Origin: an uncultured Bacteroidales bacterium
GTDB taxonomy: Bacteria; Bacteroidota; Bacteroidia; Bacteroidales; UBA932
DNA length: 34,434 bases
NCBI GenBank assembly: GCA_934702165.1
Contig: CAKUYG010000003.1
Span: 1 to 34,434, forward strand
Direction: 5' to 3'
The translations under genes and the position numbers were made by a program. Shown piece by piece: positions 1 through 7,329 of this stretch (the stretch's first letter is position 1; every line of letters starts with the position of its first letter). The notes under the pieces were generated by a model that saw nothing but the letters and a program-made list of their open reading frames with translations, had not been told where the DNA came from and made no database searches.

Positions 1-1
1 G

Positions 2-217
2 GACTTCCTGAAGGCCAACAGCCAGGAACTCAAGAAGGAGTTCTACATCCCGTACGCAGTGGATGTCATGGTGAAAAATGGAGAAGCCGGATGCGAAGTG
101 CTCTCCACCCCATCTCACTGGTTCGGAGTAACTTACAAGGAGGACAGGCCAGCCGTGGTAGCAAAGTTCGCTCAGCTGGCTTCTGATGGGGTATACCCCT
201 CCCCTCTCTACAAATAG
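2..217 (+). CDS. Nucleotidyltransferase family protein, C-terminal end (partial)
   Basis: The window opens inside a plus-strand reading frame that gives 71 residues and stops with TAG. The fragment contains FYIPYAVDVMV, a stretch with EVLSTPSHWFGVTYKED, and ends SDGVYPSPLYK. From memory this matches the C-terminus of the sugar-nucleotide-type nucleotidyltransferases common in Bacteroidota, proteins of about 300 residues whose N-terminal half carries the nucleotide-binding signature. That half lies outside the window, so neither the active site nor the substrate can be judged. The next gene starts 6 bp after the stop, so the two are probably co-transcribed. Confidence 0.6.
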   Translation, partial: DFLKANSQELKKEFYIPYAVDVMVKNGEAGCEVLSTPSHWFGVTYKEDRPAVVAKFAQLASDGVYPSPLYK

Positions 218-223
218 GCTGCA

Positions 224-1111
224 ATGGGCAAAAAAATCCGCAACTATAAGTTCTTCGACAACTTCTCCTGGTTTGTTCCCGGAGTGAAAGAGATGCTCAT
301 CCTGCTTCTGATGCTCCTGTTGGGAGGAGTGCTGGGCAATGTCATCACCCTTCTTTTTACCGCCTGTCTTGGCGCAGCCAAGGGGACAGAATATGCGATG
401 GTGGTGTCTTATCCGGTGATGTTCATCCCCGCGATGATGTATGCCGGAGCAAAGAGCCGGGCACGCAGTTTCACAGGCGGAGGGCTGAAGCTCGACAGCG
501 ACAATTTCAGTCCTGTCGGCGGTGTCTTGTGCGCAGTGTTGGCCGCTGTGGGAACGGTCACCATGGCATTCTGCACCGATGCACTAGGACAGGTCTTGCC
601 TCCGATGCCGGAGTGGCTTGAGCAGACGCTGGAGAGCATGACCCAGGGCAACCTGCTGCTCAATTTCTTGTGCGTGAGCATATTCGCTCCGTTTTTCGAG
701 GAGTGGCTTTGCCGCGGCATGGTGCTTCGGGGGCTTCTCGGCAACAGGGTCAAGCCCGTTTGGGCCATCGTGATCTCGGCCCTGTTCTTCGCCCTGATCC
801 ACCTCAACCCTTGGCAGGCGCTGCCGGCATTCCTGCTGGGCTGCATCTTCGGCTATGTTTATTATAAGACAGGGTCTCTCAAACTGACGATGCTGATGCA
901 TTTCACCAATAATACCGTGTCTCTTATAATGAGCAATATAGATTCTTTCAAAGAGGCGGAGAGCTGGATGGATGTGTTCCCTGGGGCAGTGTATTGGACG
1001 GTGTTTGCAGCCTGCCTGATCGCCACTGCACTTGTGGTGCTGAAGTTCAGCAAGGTAGATGGAACTCCGGAAGGCAACTGCGACAGCGTACCTTCTCTGT
1101 TTGCGGAGTAG
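224..1111 (+). CDS. CPBP family intramembrane metalloprotease
   Basis: This 295-residue polytopic membrane protein has the signatures of the CPBP (CAAX protease and bacteriocin-processing, formerly Abi) family. The paired glutamates and arginine are in FFEEWLCRG (E159, E160, R164), the first histidine is in FFALIHLNP (H193), and a second is in MHFTNNTV (H226). These residues form the glutamate/histidine centre of the family and lie within predicted transmembrane helices. Hydrophobic segments start at about residue 24 and continue through the protein. Members cleave membrane-embedded or prenylated substrates, but the physiological target is usually unknown, as here. The first ATG follows the upstream stop by 6 bp. 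Transcription appears to end at the hairpin at 1137-1162. Confidence 0.85.
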   Translation: MGKKIRNYKFFDNFSWFVPGVKEMLILLLMLLLGGVLGNVITLLFTACLGAAKGTEYAMVVSYPVMFIPAMMYAGAKSRARSFTGGGLKLDSDNFSPVGGVLCAVLAAVGTVTMAFCTDALGQVLPPMPEWLEQTLESMTQGNLLLNFLCVSIFAPFFEEWLCRGMVLRGLLGNRVKPVWAIVISALFFALIHLNPWQALPAFLLGCIFGYVYYKTGSLKLTMLMHFTNNTVSLIMSNIDSFKEAESWMDVFPGAVYWTVFAACLIATALVVLKFSKVDGTPEGNCDSVPSLFAE

Positions 1112-1129
1112 ATTTCTCTGCTTTGAGGT

Positions 1130-1861
1130 TTATTCGAGCCCGGCGGTCTGCCGGGCTTTTTTCACGTCATGCACACGTAGGATGTCCGCCCCATGGTCAA
1201 GTGCCACGCGATGAGCCTTCTCGGTGTCACCTGCGGTGAAGCGCTTGTCGGCCGCACCGATAAGTATCTGTTTACCAAGGACTTTAAAATCTTCCAGGTG
1301 TTCAAGTATCTCCCAGTTCTGCTCTGGATTCTTAGCGAAACCCAGACCCGGGTCGAGAATCCAGTCCTTGATGCCGGCCGTCGCTGCGGTGATGGCAAAG
1401 CCACCGAAATATTCAAGCAGTTCGGGCATCACCCCTTCCGGGTAGTCGCACTGCCCGTCCATCGTGCGGGGATTGCCCCTCTTGTGCATCGCGATATAAG
1501 GCAGGCCGAGCTTGCCTACAGTGCCCAGCATCCGGGTGTCGTCCTCGCCGGCGGAGATGTCGTTGACCATGAATCTTCCGAAGGTGTCGAAAGCCCTGCG
1601 GACTATCTCGGCGCTTGTGGTGTCGATTGAGACCGGCACCTGGCTGTCAAGCTCGCGAAGCACCGGTTCAAGCCTGCGCCACTCTTCCTCCACGCTCACG
1701 TCCGCCGCACCCGGGCGGGTGGACACGGCCCCTATATCAATGATGTCGGCCCCGTCATGAAGCATCTGCTCTATTCTCGGCAACGCCTCCTGAGCCGTGA
1801 CGCGGCTGGAAGCCCAAAATGAATCCGGTGTCAGATTCACAATCCCCATTATCTTTACCAT
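1130..1861 (-). CDS. folP: Dihydropteroate synthase, short divergent form
   Basis: The 243-residue product starts MVKIMGIVNLTPDSF, the classic DHPS N-terminal strand. It continues with an altered pterin-site motif (DIGAVSTRPGAADVS, where most enzymes have DxGGESTRPG), an SIDTT segment, an MHKRGNP segment, ILDPGLGFAKN and the terminal RVHDV. DHPS joins a pterin pyrophosphate to p-aminobenzoate in folate synthesis and is the sulfonamide target. Two features are unusual. The usual GxSRK loop reads GAADKRF, and the loop-helix segment after it is about a dozen residues shorter than I remember for E. coli or Bacteroides. The frame stays open upstream, but I chose this ATG because it aligns with the family core and sits 4 bp after a TACTTTTG promoter element. 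The gene is divergent from tmk. Confidence 0.82.
   Translation of the reverse strand: MVKIMGIVNLTPDSFWASSRVTAQEALPRIEQMLHDGADIIDIGAVSTRPGAADVSVEEEWRRLEPVLRELDSQVPVSIDTTSAEIVRRAFDTFGRFMVNDISAGEDDTRMLGTVGKLGLPYIAMHKRGNPRTMDGQCDYPEGVMPELLEYFGGFAITAATAGIKDWILDPGLGFAKNPEQNWEILEHLEDFKVLGKQILIGAADKRFTAGDTEKAHRVALDHGADILRVHDVKKARQTAGLE
1137..1162 (+). terminator. Rho-independent terminator of the CPBP protease gene
   Basis: An 8-bp perfect stem (AGCCCGGC with GCCGGGCT) closes a 5-base loop and is followed by a run of six T on the plus strand. It lies 25 bp after the protease stop and overlaps the last codons of the convergent folP gene, so folP coding sequence doubles as a terminator for the opposite strand. 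Confidence 0.8.
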
Positions 1862-1865
1862 AATG

Positions 1866-1893
1866 CAAAAGTAGTAAAAATTCCATACCTTTG
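1866..1893. promoter_or_regulatory. Back-to-back divergent promoters of folP and tmk
   Basis: Two Bacteroidota -7 elements face away from each other with 12 bp between them. TACTTTTG reads on the minus strand (1873 to 1866), 4 bp before the folP ATG. TACCTTTG reads on the plus strand (1886 to 1893), 5 bp before the tmk ATG. No clear TTTG -33 element is visible for either. The placement implies transcripts that start at or within a few bases of the start codons. Confidence 0.6.
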
Positions 1894-1898
1894 CGTCT

Positions 1899-2582
1899 AT
1901 GCTGATAGTATTGGAAGGCCTTGACGGAGCCGGTAAATCCACACAGGTGAGGATGCTCAGAGAGTATCTGCAAAGTGTCTGCCCTGAAGTCGAATACATA
2001 CATTTTCCACGATATGACGCTCCCGTATATGGGGAGCTGATAAGCAAGTTCCTGAGAGGGGATTTCGGCTCGATCAGCTCTGTGCATCCGCAGCTGGTGG
2101 CCCTGCTGTTCGCCGAGGACAGACACGGGGCAGCACCCTTCATCAGGGAGACTCTGGAGGATGGCGGCACGGTGCTTCTGGACAGGTATGTGTACTCCAA
2201 TATAGCGTACCAGTGCGCGAAACTAGCTTCTGATACCGAGGCAGAGGAGCTTAGGAAATGGATACTTGAGACGGAATACGGGCAGTTCGGCCTGCCGGTG
2301 CCGGATCTGAACCTGTTCCTCGACGTACCGATCAGTTTCGTGGAGAAAAGCCTTGCCTCCCACAGGGACGGGGACGACCGCAGCTACCTGCACGGAGGCA
2401 GCGACATACACGAGGCGGACATCGCTTTCCAGCGCAGGGTAAGAGACTTCTACCGCAGGCAGGCTTCCCTCGACCCGAGTTTCATCACCGTCGGATGCTC
2501 GGATACTGACGGCGGCATGTTGGCGGCGGATAGAATTTTCGGCAAGATAAAAGACATCTATGAGAATCATAAGAAGGATTAG
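1899..2582 (+). CDS. tmk: Thymidylate kinase
   Basis: The 227-residue protein starts MLIVLEGLDGAGKST, a P-loop at about residues 7-14. It contains HFPRYDAPVYGELI (the dTMP-binding DR-like region), a LLFAEDR segment and LLDRYVYSNIAYQ, the conserved DRY-type motif. It phosphorylates dTMP to dTDP with ATP in the cytoplasm. The length is slightly above the roughly 210 residues of E. coli Tmk, as is usual in Bacteroidota. The ATG sits only 5 bp behind a TACCTTTG promoter element, so the message probably has almost no leader. The last 23 bp overlap the start of the next gene, which suggests co-expression. Confidence 0.92.
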   Translation: MLIVLEGLDGAGKSTQVRMLREYLQSVCPEVEYIHFPRYDAPVYGELISKFLRGDFGSISSVHPQLVALLFAEDRHGAAPFIRETLEDGGTVLLDRYVYSNIAYQCAKLASDTEAEELRKWILETEYGQFGLPVPDLNLFLDVPISFVEKSLASHRDGDDRSYLHGGSDIHEADIAFQRRVRDFYRRQASLDPSFITVGCSDTDGGMLAADRIFGKIKDIYENHKKD

Positions 2583-3582
2583 CGCCATCATCATAGGTTT
2601 CGTCTTCTTCGTGGCGGGCCTGCTCAAACTGATGGACCCGGTCGGTGCCGGACTCGTCGTGGAGGAATATTTCAAATTCCTGCATCTGGGATTCCTGAGG
2701 CCGCTCTCATATTTCACCGGGGCGGCAGGGGCTCTGGCGGAGACGCTGCTCGGTGCGGCGCTGCTCTGCGGAGTTTGGCGCAGGATTACCGGCATAGTCA
2801 CGCTCGCCGCTCTTGCGCTCTTCACCACCATCACACTGGTGCTGCTGATTTTCAACCCGTCAATGGACTGCGGATGCTTCGGCGAGGCGGTGCACATGAC
2901 TCACCTTCAGAGTTTTCTGAAAAACATCGCTCTACTGGCTCTCTGGGCTGTGGCTTTCCTGCCCCCGGGCAGTCAGGAGCCGACACGCAAGGTCAAATAT
3001 GTGAGTTTCGGGATCACGGGGGTGTCGGTCTGCATGTTTTTCCTGTATTCGGCCCTGTCCCTGCCGCTTGTGGATTTCACCAATTACAAGAGCGGCGCCG
3101 AGCTCATCGGCGAGGGGCTGTCTTTCAGCGACGCCGGCGGGGAGTATGCCGATTCCCTCGCGCTTGACGACAAGGTACTGATATCTTCTGTCTATGCCCC
3201 GGCCAAAGTGTCGCCAAAAGAGTGGGACAAGATCTCCTCCGTCATGCACGAGGCTTCAGCCTGCGGGTATACTGCCATCCTGCTGGCTGCATCCTACCCT
3301 GAAGAGATTTCAGAGACTGCAGGGCCGGAACTCCTGCCGTACACCTATTTCGCGGACAGGAAGACCCTTCTGACCCTCAACCGCTCCAACGGCGGGCTCA
3401 CCTATGCCGCAGACGGACAGATCATCAGGAAATGGTCACTCAACCGCCCGCCGCACAAGAACGAGCTGGAAGCCATGCTGCAGGCCGACCCGACGGAGAC
3501 GATGATCACGCAGATGAGCGCGGACAAACTCAAGCTCCAGGGCTTCCTGCTCTATGTCTTCGCGGTGATGATGCTGCTGTAA
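2560..3582 (+). CDS. MauE/DoxX-like membrane protein (BT_3928-type)
   Basis: The 340-residue protein has an N-terminal four-helix membrane domain (about residues 5-135) like the MauE/DoxX families, with the cysteine signature DCGCFG (C104 and C106) between helices three and four. Another hydrophobic segment follows at about 145-165, then a soluble region of about 150 residues that reads like a thioredoxin-type fold without a CxxC. A last hydrophobic stretch is at the C-terminus (LQGFLLYVFAVMMLL). In Bacteroidota this type is annotated as BT_3928 family. MauE relatives support disulfide chemistry in the cell envelope, but no function is established for this form. It overlaps tmk by 23 bp. The signature cysteines and the thioredoxin-like extension suggest a redox role, which is inference. 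Confidence 0.7.
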   Translation: MRIIRRISAIIIGFVFFVAGLLKLMDPVGAGLVVEEYFKFLHLGFLRPLSYFTGAAGALAETLLGAALLCGVWRRITGIVTLAALALFTTITLVLLIFNPSMDCGCFGEAVHMTHLQSFLKNIALLALWAVAFLPPGSQEPTRKVKYVSFGITGVSVCMFFLYSALSLPLVDFTNYKSGAELIGEGLSFSDAGGEYADSLALDDKVLISSVYAPAKVSPKEWDKISSVMHEASACGYTAILLAASYPEEISETAGPELLPYTYFADRKTLLTLNRSNGGLTYAADGQIIRKWSLNRPPHKNELEAMLQADPTETMITQMSADKLKLQGFLLYVFAVMMLL

Positions 3583-3585
3583 AAG

Positions 3586-3614
3586 AAAAGTGCACAAAAA
3601 ATTGTGCACTTTTT
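3586..3614. terminator. Bidirectional terminator between the MauE/DoxX-like gene and hisS
   Basis: A 12-bp perfect stem (AAAAGTGCACAA with TTGTGCACTTTT, loop AAAA) lies between two convergent genes and has T-rich flanks in both directions. A weaker copy of the same element (GCACA, GAAAAT, TGTGC) lies at 3624-3640 on the hisS side. Confidence 0.8.
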
Positions 3615-3641
3615 AAGGGATACCGCACAGAAAATTGTGCA

Positions 3642-5003
3642 TTAAAGAGGCAGCAGGAACTCCCTCATGCCCTTGACATCGTCTTTCGGGAAGCTCTTCT
3701 GCTCTCCGGAAGAGAGGTTCTTGATGTTCACCGTGCCGGCTTCAACCTCGGAACCTCCGTTTATTGAAAGAAACGGGATGAACTTGCGGTCTGCGTATTC
3801 GAACTGCTTCTTGAGTTTGGTCTGGTCAGGATAGATTTCGACGGCGACGCCCTCCGAACGAAGAGCTGATGCCACAGGGAGAATGTACCTCAACTCTTCC
3901 GTGCCCATGTTGGCGAAAAGCACGGTGGTGCTGCTGCGCAGATCCTTCGGGAATTTGTCCAGCCCCATGAGCACATCATATATGCGATCCGCACCGAAAC
4001 TGATTCCCACACCGGACATGTCAGGCAGGCCGAAAATACCCGTAAGATTGTCATAACGCCCGCCCCCGCAGATACTTCCGATCTGCCAGTCGAGAGCCTT
4101 GACCTCAAATATGGCTCCAGTATAATAGTTGAGCCCGCGGGCGAGAGAAAGGTCCAATTCGACAGGGATTCCGATCCCGGCCGCATCGACATATCCAAAC
4201 AATTCTTCAAGTTCATCCAATCCCTTCAATCCGGTCTGAGAGGAGCCCATCATTGAGCGCATGACCGCTATCTTTTCGGAAGTGCTGCCGCTAAGTGTGA
4301 GAACAGGCTCAAGCATCTGCACAGCCTCGGGCGAGAGCCCCTTTGAGAGCATCTCCTCCTTGACGGCATCGAGGCCTATCTTGTCAAGCTTGTCTATGGC
4401 CACTGTTATGTCCACCACCTTGTCCGGGAATCCGCAGATTTCAGCCAGACCCGTAAGAACCTTGCGGTTGTTGATCTTCAGAAGCACACGGACACCGAGC
4501 TTCTCAAACACCTTGTCAACTATCTGCACAAGTTCCAGTTCGCAAAGCTGGCTCTTGCTTCCGATGGCATCCACATCGCACTGGTAGAATTCGCGGTAGC
4601 GCCCTTTCTGCGGACGGTCGGCACGCCATACAGGCTGTATCTGAAATCGCTTGAACGGGAATGACAGCTCATCACGGTGCTGCACCACATAACGGGCGAA
4701 CGGCACCGTCAGGTCATAACGGAGTCCCTTCTCGCATACCTGAGGTGTGAGCGGCTTGTCAAAGTCCACACCGGAGAAAGCGTCTCCGGAGTTGAGTATC
4801 CGGAAAAGGAGCTTGTCCCCCTCTTCCCCGTATTTGCCGAGCAGGGTGGAGAGATTCTCCATAGCCGGAGTCTCTATCTGCGAATAACCGTATGTGCGGA
4901 ACACTGAACGGATGGTGTCGAAAATATAGTTCCGCGCAGCCATCTCGCGCTGCCCGAAATCCCTGGTACCCTTTGGGATTGAAGGTTTCTGTGCCATAGA
5001 CAT
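3642..5003 (-). CDS. hisS: Histidine--tRNA ligase
   Basis: The 453-residue class II synthetase begins [16 protein letters not shown], the usual HisRS N-terminus. It contains motif 2 ([20 protein letters not shown]), the histidine-specific [12 protein letters not shown] segment, and motif 3 around the [12 protein letters not shown] region. A C-terminal anticodon-binding domain (about residues 360-453) follows. It charges tRNA-His in the cytoplasm. The length is typical for Bacteroidota. An alternative start lies two codons downstream (MAQK). The start codon region overlaps the -33 element of the divergent sppA promoter. Confidence 0.95.
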   Translation of the reverse strand: MSMAQKPSIPKGTRDFGQREMAARNYIFDTIRSVFRTYGYSQIETPAMENLSTLLGKYGEEGDKLLFRILNSGDAFSGVDFDKPLTPQVCEKGLRYDLTVPFARYVVQHRDELSFPFKRFQIQPVWRADRPQKGRYREFYQCDVDAIGSKSQLCELELVQIVDKVFEKLGVRVLLKINNRKVLTGLAEICGFPDKVVDITVAIDKLDKIGLDAVKEEMLSKGLSPEAVQMLEPVLTLSGSTSEKIAVMRSMMGSSQTGLKGLDELEELFGYVDAAGIGIPVELDLSLARGLNYYTGAIFEVKALDWQIGSICGGGRYDNLTGIFGLPDMSGVGISFGADRIYDVLMGLDKFPKDLRSSTTVLFANMGTEELRYILPVASALRSEGVAVEIYPDQTKLKKQFEYADRKFIPFLSINGGSEVEAGTVNIKNLSSGEQKSFPKDDVKGMREFLLPL

Positions 5004-5033
5004 TTGTTTTATCTTGCGAATTTACTACTTTTG
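5003..5033 (+). promoter_or_regulatory. Promoter of sppA
   Basis: TTTG at 5003-5006, a 19-bp spacer and TACTTTTG at 5026-5033 match the Bacteroidota sigma-ABfr consensus well. The leader to the ATG at 5058 is short (24 bp). The -33 box touches the hisS start codon on the other strand. Confidence 0.75.
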
Positions 5034-5057
5034 ACAAAATTTACACTTATTTATACG

Positions 5058-6800
5058 ATGAAAGATTTTGTAAAGATGACGCTGGCCGTGATCTGCGGTC
5101 TGGTCATTATGGGCGTAATCGTGTTCATTCTCGGATTCGGGATGCTCGGCGCCCTTTTGGCGGCAGGCAGTTCCACTCCAGCCATTCCCAAATCAGGAGT
5201 TCTCGTGATGGACATGTCCAAGTTCGTTATCAGCGAACAGAGTCAGGAGTCCAGCCCTCTCTCCTCCATCAGCGGAAGCGGAGACGTGCAGACCATCGGA
5301 ATATGGGATGCGGTGCAGGCCATCAACTCCGCAGCGACCGACCCTGCAGTGCAATACATATATCTCAAAACAGACGGCTCGGCGAGCGGTATCGCATCCA
5401 TTGAGGAGATCCGCAAGTCCCTTGCGAAATTCAGGCAGACCAGCGGCAAGCCGGTAGTGTCTTACATTGAAGCCCCGACCACGGGAGGCTATTACCTCGC
5501 CTCAGTGGCCGACAAGGTCTATATGACTTCACACATAGGAGGGACTGTCCCACTTACGGGAGTTTCCAGTCAGATGGTTTTCCTCGGCGACCTTCTGGGC
5601 AGACTCGGGGTCAACGTGCAGCTCATCAGGCATGGGAAATACAAGTCAGCAGGAGAAATGTACACCAAATCCAAGTCAAGCCAGGAAAACAGGGAGCAGA
5701 ACCAGAGGATGGTGGACTCCATGTGGGAAAGCATCTCAGAGAGCATAGCTGAAAGCCGGGAACTCTCCGTCGAAGCCCTCGATGACGCCATCAACAACTT
5801 GAAGCTCAACCTTCCTCAGGATTTTGTGGAATGCGGCCTTGTGGATGAGCTTCTGACAAAAAATGAACTTGAAGACAAGCTGGCCGTATTGGCGGTAAAG
5901 GACAGTTTCGATGAAGTCAGCCTTATCCCTTTTGCTGACTACGTAGCCAACATAGTGCCGCCGTTCAACCCCAAACAGCAGATCGCCATCATCTATGCCG
6001 ATGGAGAAATCATCGACGGAAATCAGAAGACAGCCGTTGCCGGAGACAGGTTCGCATCAATCATAGCCGGCGTCAGGGCCGACTCCACCGTCAAGGCCGT
6101 AGTGCTCAGAGTCAACTCCCCGGGAGGAAGCGTGCTCGCATCGGAGAAAATCAAGAGCGAACTCGACCTCCTGCAGAAAGACAAGCCTGTCGTGGCTTCA
6201 TACGGAGAATATGCTGCATCAGGCGGATACTGGATATCAAACGGCAGCAATGTCATTTTCACTGATGCCACCACCCTCACCGGCTCCATAGGAGTATTCG
6301 GCATGATTCCGGACTTCTCCAAAACGGCCAAGGATGTCCTCCATATAGGGGTGGAGAGCGTAAACTCACACAAGCATGGTGACATGTTCGGCCTGATGAG
6401 GCCTTTTGACCAGAGTGAGTTCAACTACATGACAAGGTCAATCGAAAATATCTACGACCGCTTCGTCGGTATCGTCTCCGACAATCGCTCCCTTACCAGA
6501 GAAAGGGTTGATGAAATCGCACAGGGACGCGTCTGGACCGGTGCCGATGCCTTGCCTATAGAGCTTGTGGATGAGATAGGGACACTCGAGGATGCCGTAA
6601 ATTACGCGGCATCGATAGCTGGAGACCCGGATCTTGGCAACTGGTCCGTATGCGGATACCCAAGTCCGCAGACCATGATGGAGAAAGTGCTTGAGATGTT
6701 CTATGGTTCTTCAGAAGAAAGTGTGCTTCTGGGCAGTCTGAAGGACTTCACCGAGGCCAAGGTGCTTGCGCGGATGGATACACAATTCGAAGTCCGCTAA
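5058..6800 (+). CDS. sppA: Signal peptide peptidase SppA, 67K type
   Basis: The 580-residue protein has one N-terminal membrane helix (about residues 7-35) and two tandem S49 peptidase domains. The N-terminal domain has the lysine motif HGKYKSAGEMY (around K194/K196) and TGGYYLAS. The C-terminal domain has LRVNSPGGSVLASE, the serine motif YAASGGYWIS (S388 is the probable nucleophile) and LTGSIGVFGM. In E. coli SppA the Ser/Lys dyad combines residues from both domains, and the same arrangement is present here. It degrades cleaved signal peptides in the inner membrane, facing the periplasm. An upstream in-frame ATG at 5004 exists, but it lies inside the promoter; the start at 5058 is behind it. 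Confidence 0.93.
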   Translation: MKDFVKMTLAVICGLVIMGVIVFILGFGMLGALLAAGSSTPAIPKSGVLVMDMSKFVISEQSQESSPLSSISGSGDVQTIGIWDAVQAINSAATDPAVQYIYLKTDGSASGIASIEEIRKSLAKFRQTSGKPVVSYIEAPTTGGYYLASVADKVYMTSHIGGTVPLTGVSSQMVFLGDLLGRLGVNVQLIRHGKYKSAGEMYTKSKSSQENREQNQRMVDSMWESISESIAESRELSVEALDDAINNLKLNLPQDFVECGLVDELLTKNELEDKLAVLAVKDSFDEVSLIPFADYVANIVPPFNPKQQIAIIYADGEIIDGNQKTAVAGDRFASIIAGVRADSTVKAVVLRVNSPGGSVLASEKIKSELDLLQKDKPVVASYGEYAASGGYWISNGSNVIFTDATTLTGSIGVFGMIPDFSKTAKDVLHIGVESVNSHKHGDMFGLMRPFDQSEFNYMTRSIENIYDRFVGIVSDNRSLTRERVDEIAQGRVWTGADALPIELVDEIGTLEDAVNYAASIAGDPDLGNWSVCGYPSPQTMMEKVLEMFYGSSEESVLLGSLKDFTEAKVLARMDTQFEVR

Positions 6801-6819
6801 AGAACCAGCTTAAGAAAAA

Positions 6820-6851
6820 TTTGCTTTTTTAAAAATAACTCCCTACCTTTG
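6820..6851 (+). promoter_or_regulatory. Promoter of the initiator tRNA gene
   Basis: TTTG at 6820-6823, a 20-bp AT-rich spacer and TACCTTTG at 6844-6851 form a near-consensus Bacteroidota promoter. The mature tRNA 5' end is 13 bp downstream, so the precursor carries only a very short leader. Confidence 0.8.
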
Positions 6852-6864
6852 CATCCACAAACAT

Positions 6865-6940
6865 CGCGGGGTAGAGCAGTTGGTAGCTCGTCGGGCTCAT
6901 AACCCGGAGGCCAGAGGTTCGAGTCCTCTCCCCGCTACCA
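6865..6940 (+). tRNA. Initiator tRNA-fMet (CAU), CCA encoded
   Basis: The 76-base cloverleaf has a D-stem GAGC/GCTC, an anticodon stem-loop with CAT at positions 34-36, a T-arm AGAGG/CCTCT with TTCGAGT, and an encoded CCA. Initiator identity rests on three G:C pairs (GGG/CCC) at the bottom of the anticodon stem and an unpaired 1-72 position in the acceptor stem. Here that mismatch is C1/U72, where E. coli has C1/A72. The gene stands alone, with its own promoter and terminator, between sppA and the convergent pnp. Confidence 0.95.
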
Positions 6941-6947
6941 GTAAGAT

Positions 6948-6976
6948 GGTCGGCTGATTTTCAGCCGACCTTTTTT
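6948..6976 (+). terminator. Terminator of the initiator tRNA gene
   Basis: A perfect 10-bp stem (GGTCGGCTGA with TCAGCCGACC) around a 3-base loop is followed by six T. It begins 8 bp after the tRNA CCA end. Confidence 0.9.
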
Positions 6977-7247
6977 GTAGTCCGGGAATTTGCCAGCCGT
7001 GGGGTCTTGTGGCATAAGTGTCAAACTCGGTCACGGATAGCTACCTCCAACAACATTCCGACAGCGGTATGCGTGACCGACATACCCTGAGAGGCCTCGT
7101 CGGTTATGCTCACCTGCCATAGAGGCCGGGCAAGTCATGATGTTATGGCCGAACTTGACGGAAATTGCCCCCGGAACTTCCCCCCTCCCGAATGCATGAC
7201 CGGCCAAGGCTTCGCGTGGCGCAATGCCGTGCGCACGGGACAAGAAA
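6977..7247. other. Stretch without a recognisable gene between tRNA and pnp
   Basis: This segment holds only short overlapping frames on both strands (up to 75 codons) with no recognisable motif, signal peptide or good promoter. I checked it by eye for RNase P RNA, tmRNA, SRP RNA, another tRNA and a duplicated tRNA 3' end that would mark an integration site, and saw none. It could be the 3' trailer of pnp or an unknown small RNA. Confidence 0.4.
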
Positions 7248-7269
7248 GGGCCGGCCAAACGGCCAGCCC
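7248..7269 (-). terminator. Probable terminator hairpin of pnp
   Basis: Read on the minus strand, GGGCTGGCC pairs with GGCCGGCCC (one G-T wobble) around a 4-base loop, followed by the weak T tract TTTCTTG. It lies about 60 bp after the pnp stop. Confidence 0.55.
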
Positions 7270-7329
7270 CTTAATTGTCTGGAAGCCAGATTGAAAAATC
7301 AAGCGGCTTCCCTTATGTCTGCGAAGAGA

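Noticed and set aside
1862..2200. N-terminal extension of folP upstream of the chosen ATG
   Set aside because: It runs antisense through tmk and past the folP promoter element; the family core starts at 1861.
3617..3641. Second hairpin near the hisS end as a mobile repeat
   Set aside because: It is a short imperfect copy of the adjacent terminator arm and is most simply part of the hisS termination region.
6865..6976. Integration site at the 3' end of the initiator tRNA
   Set aside because: No duplicated tRNA 3' end, integrase or phage gene is visible in the window.
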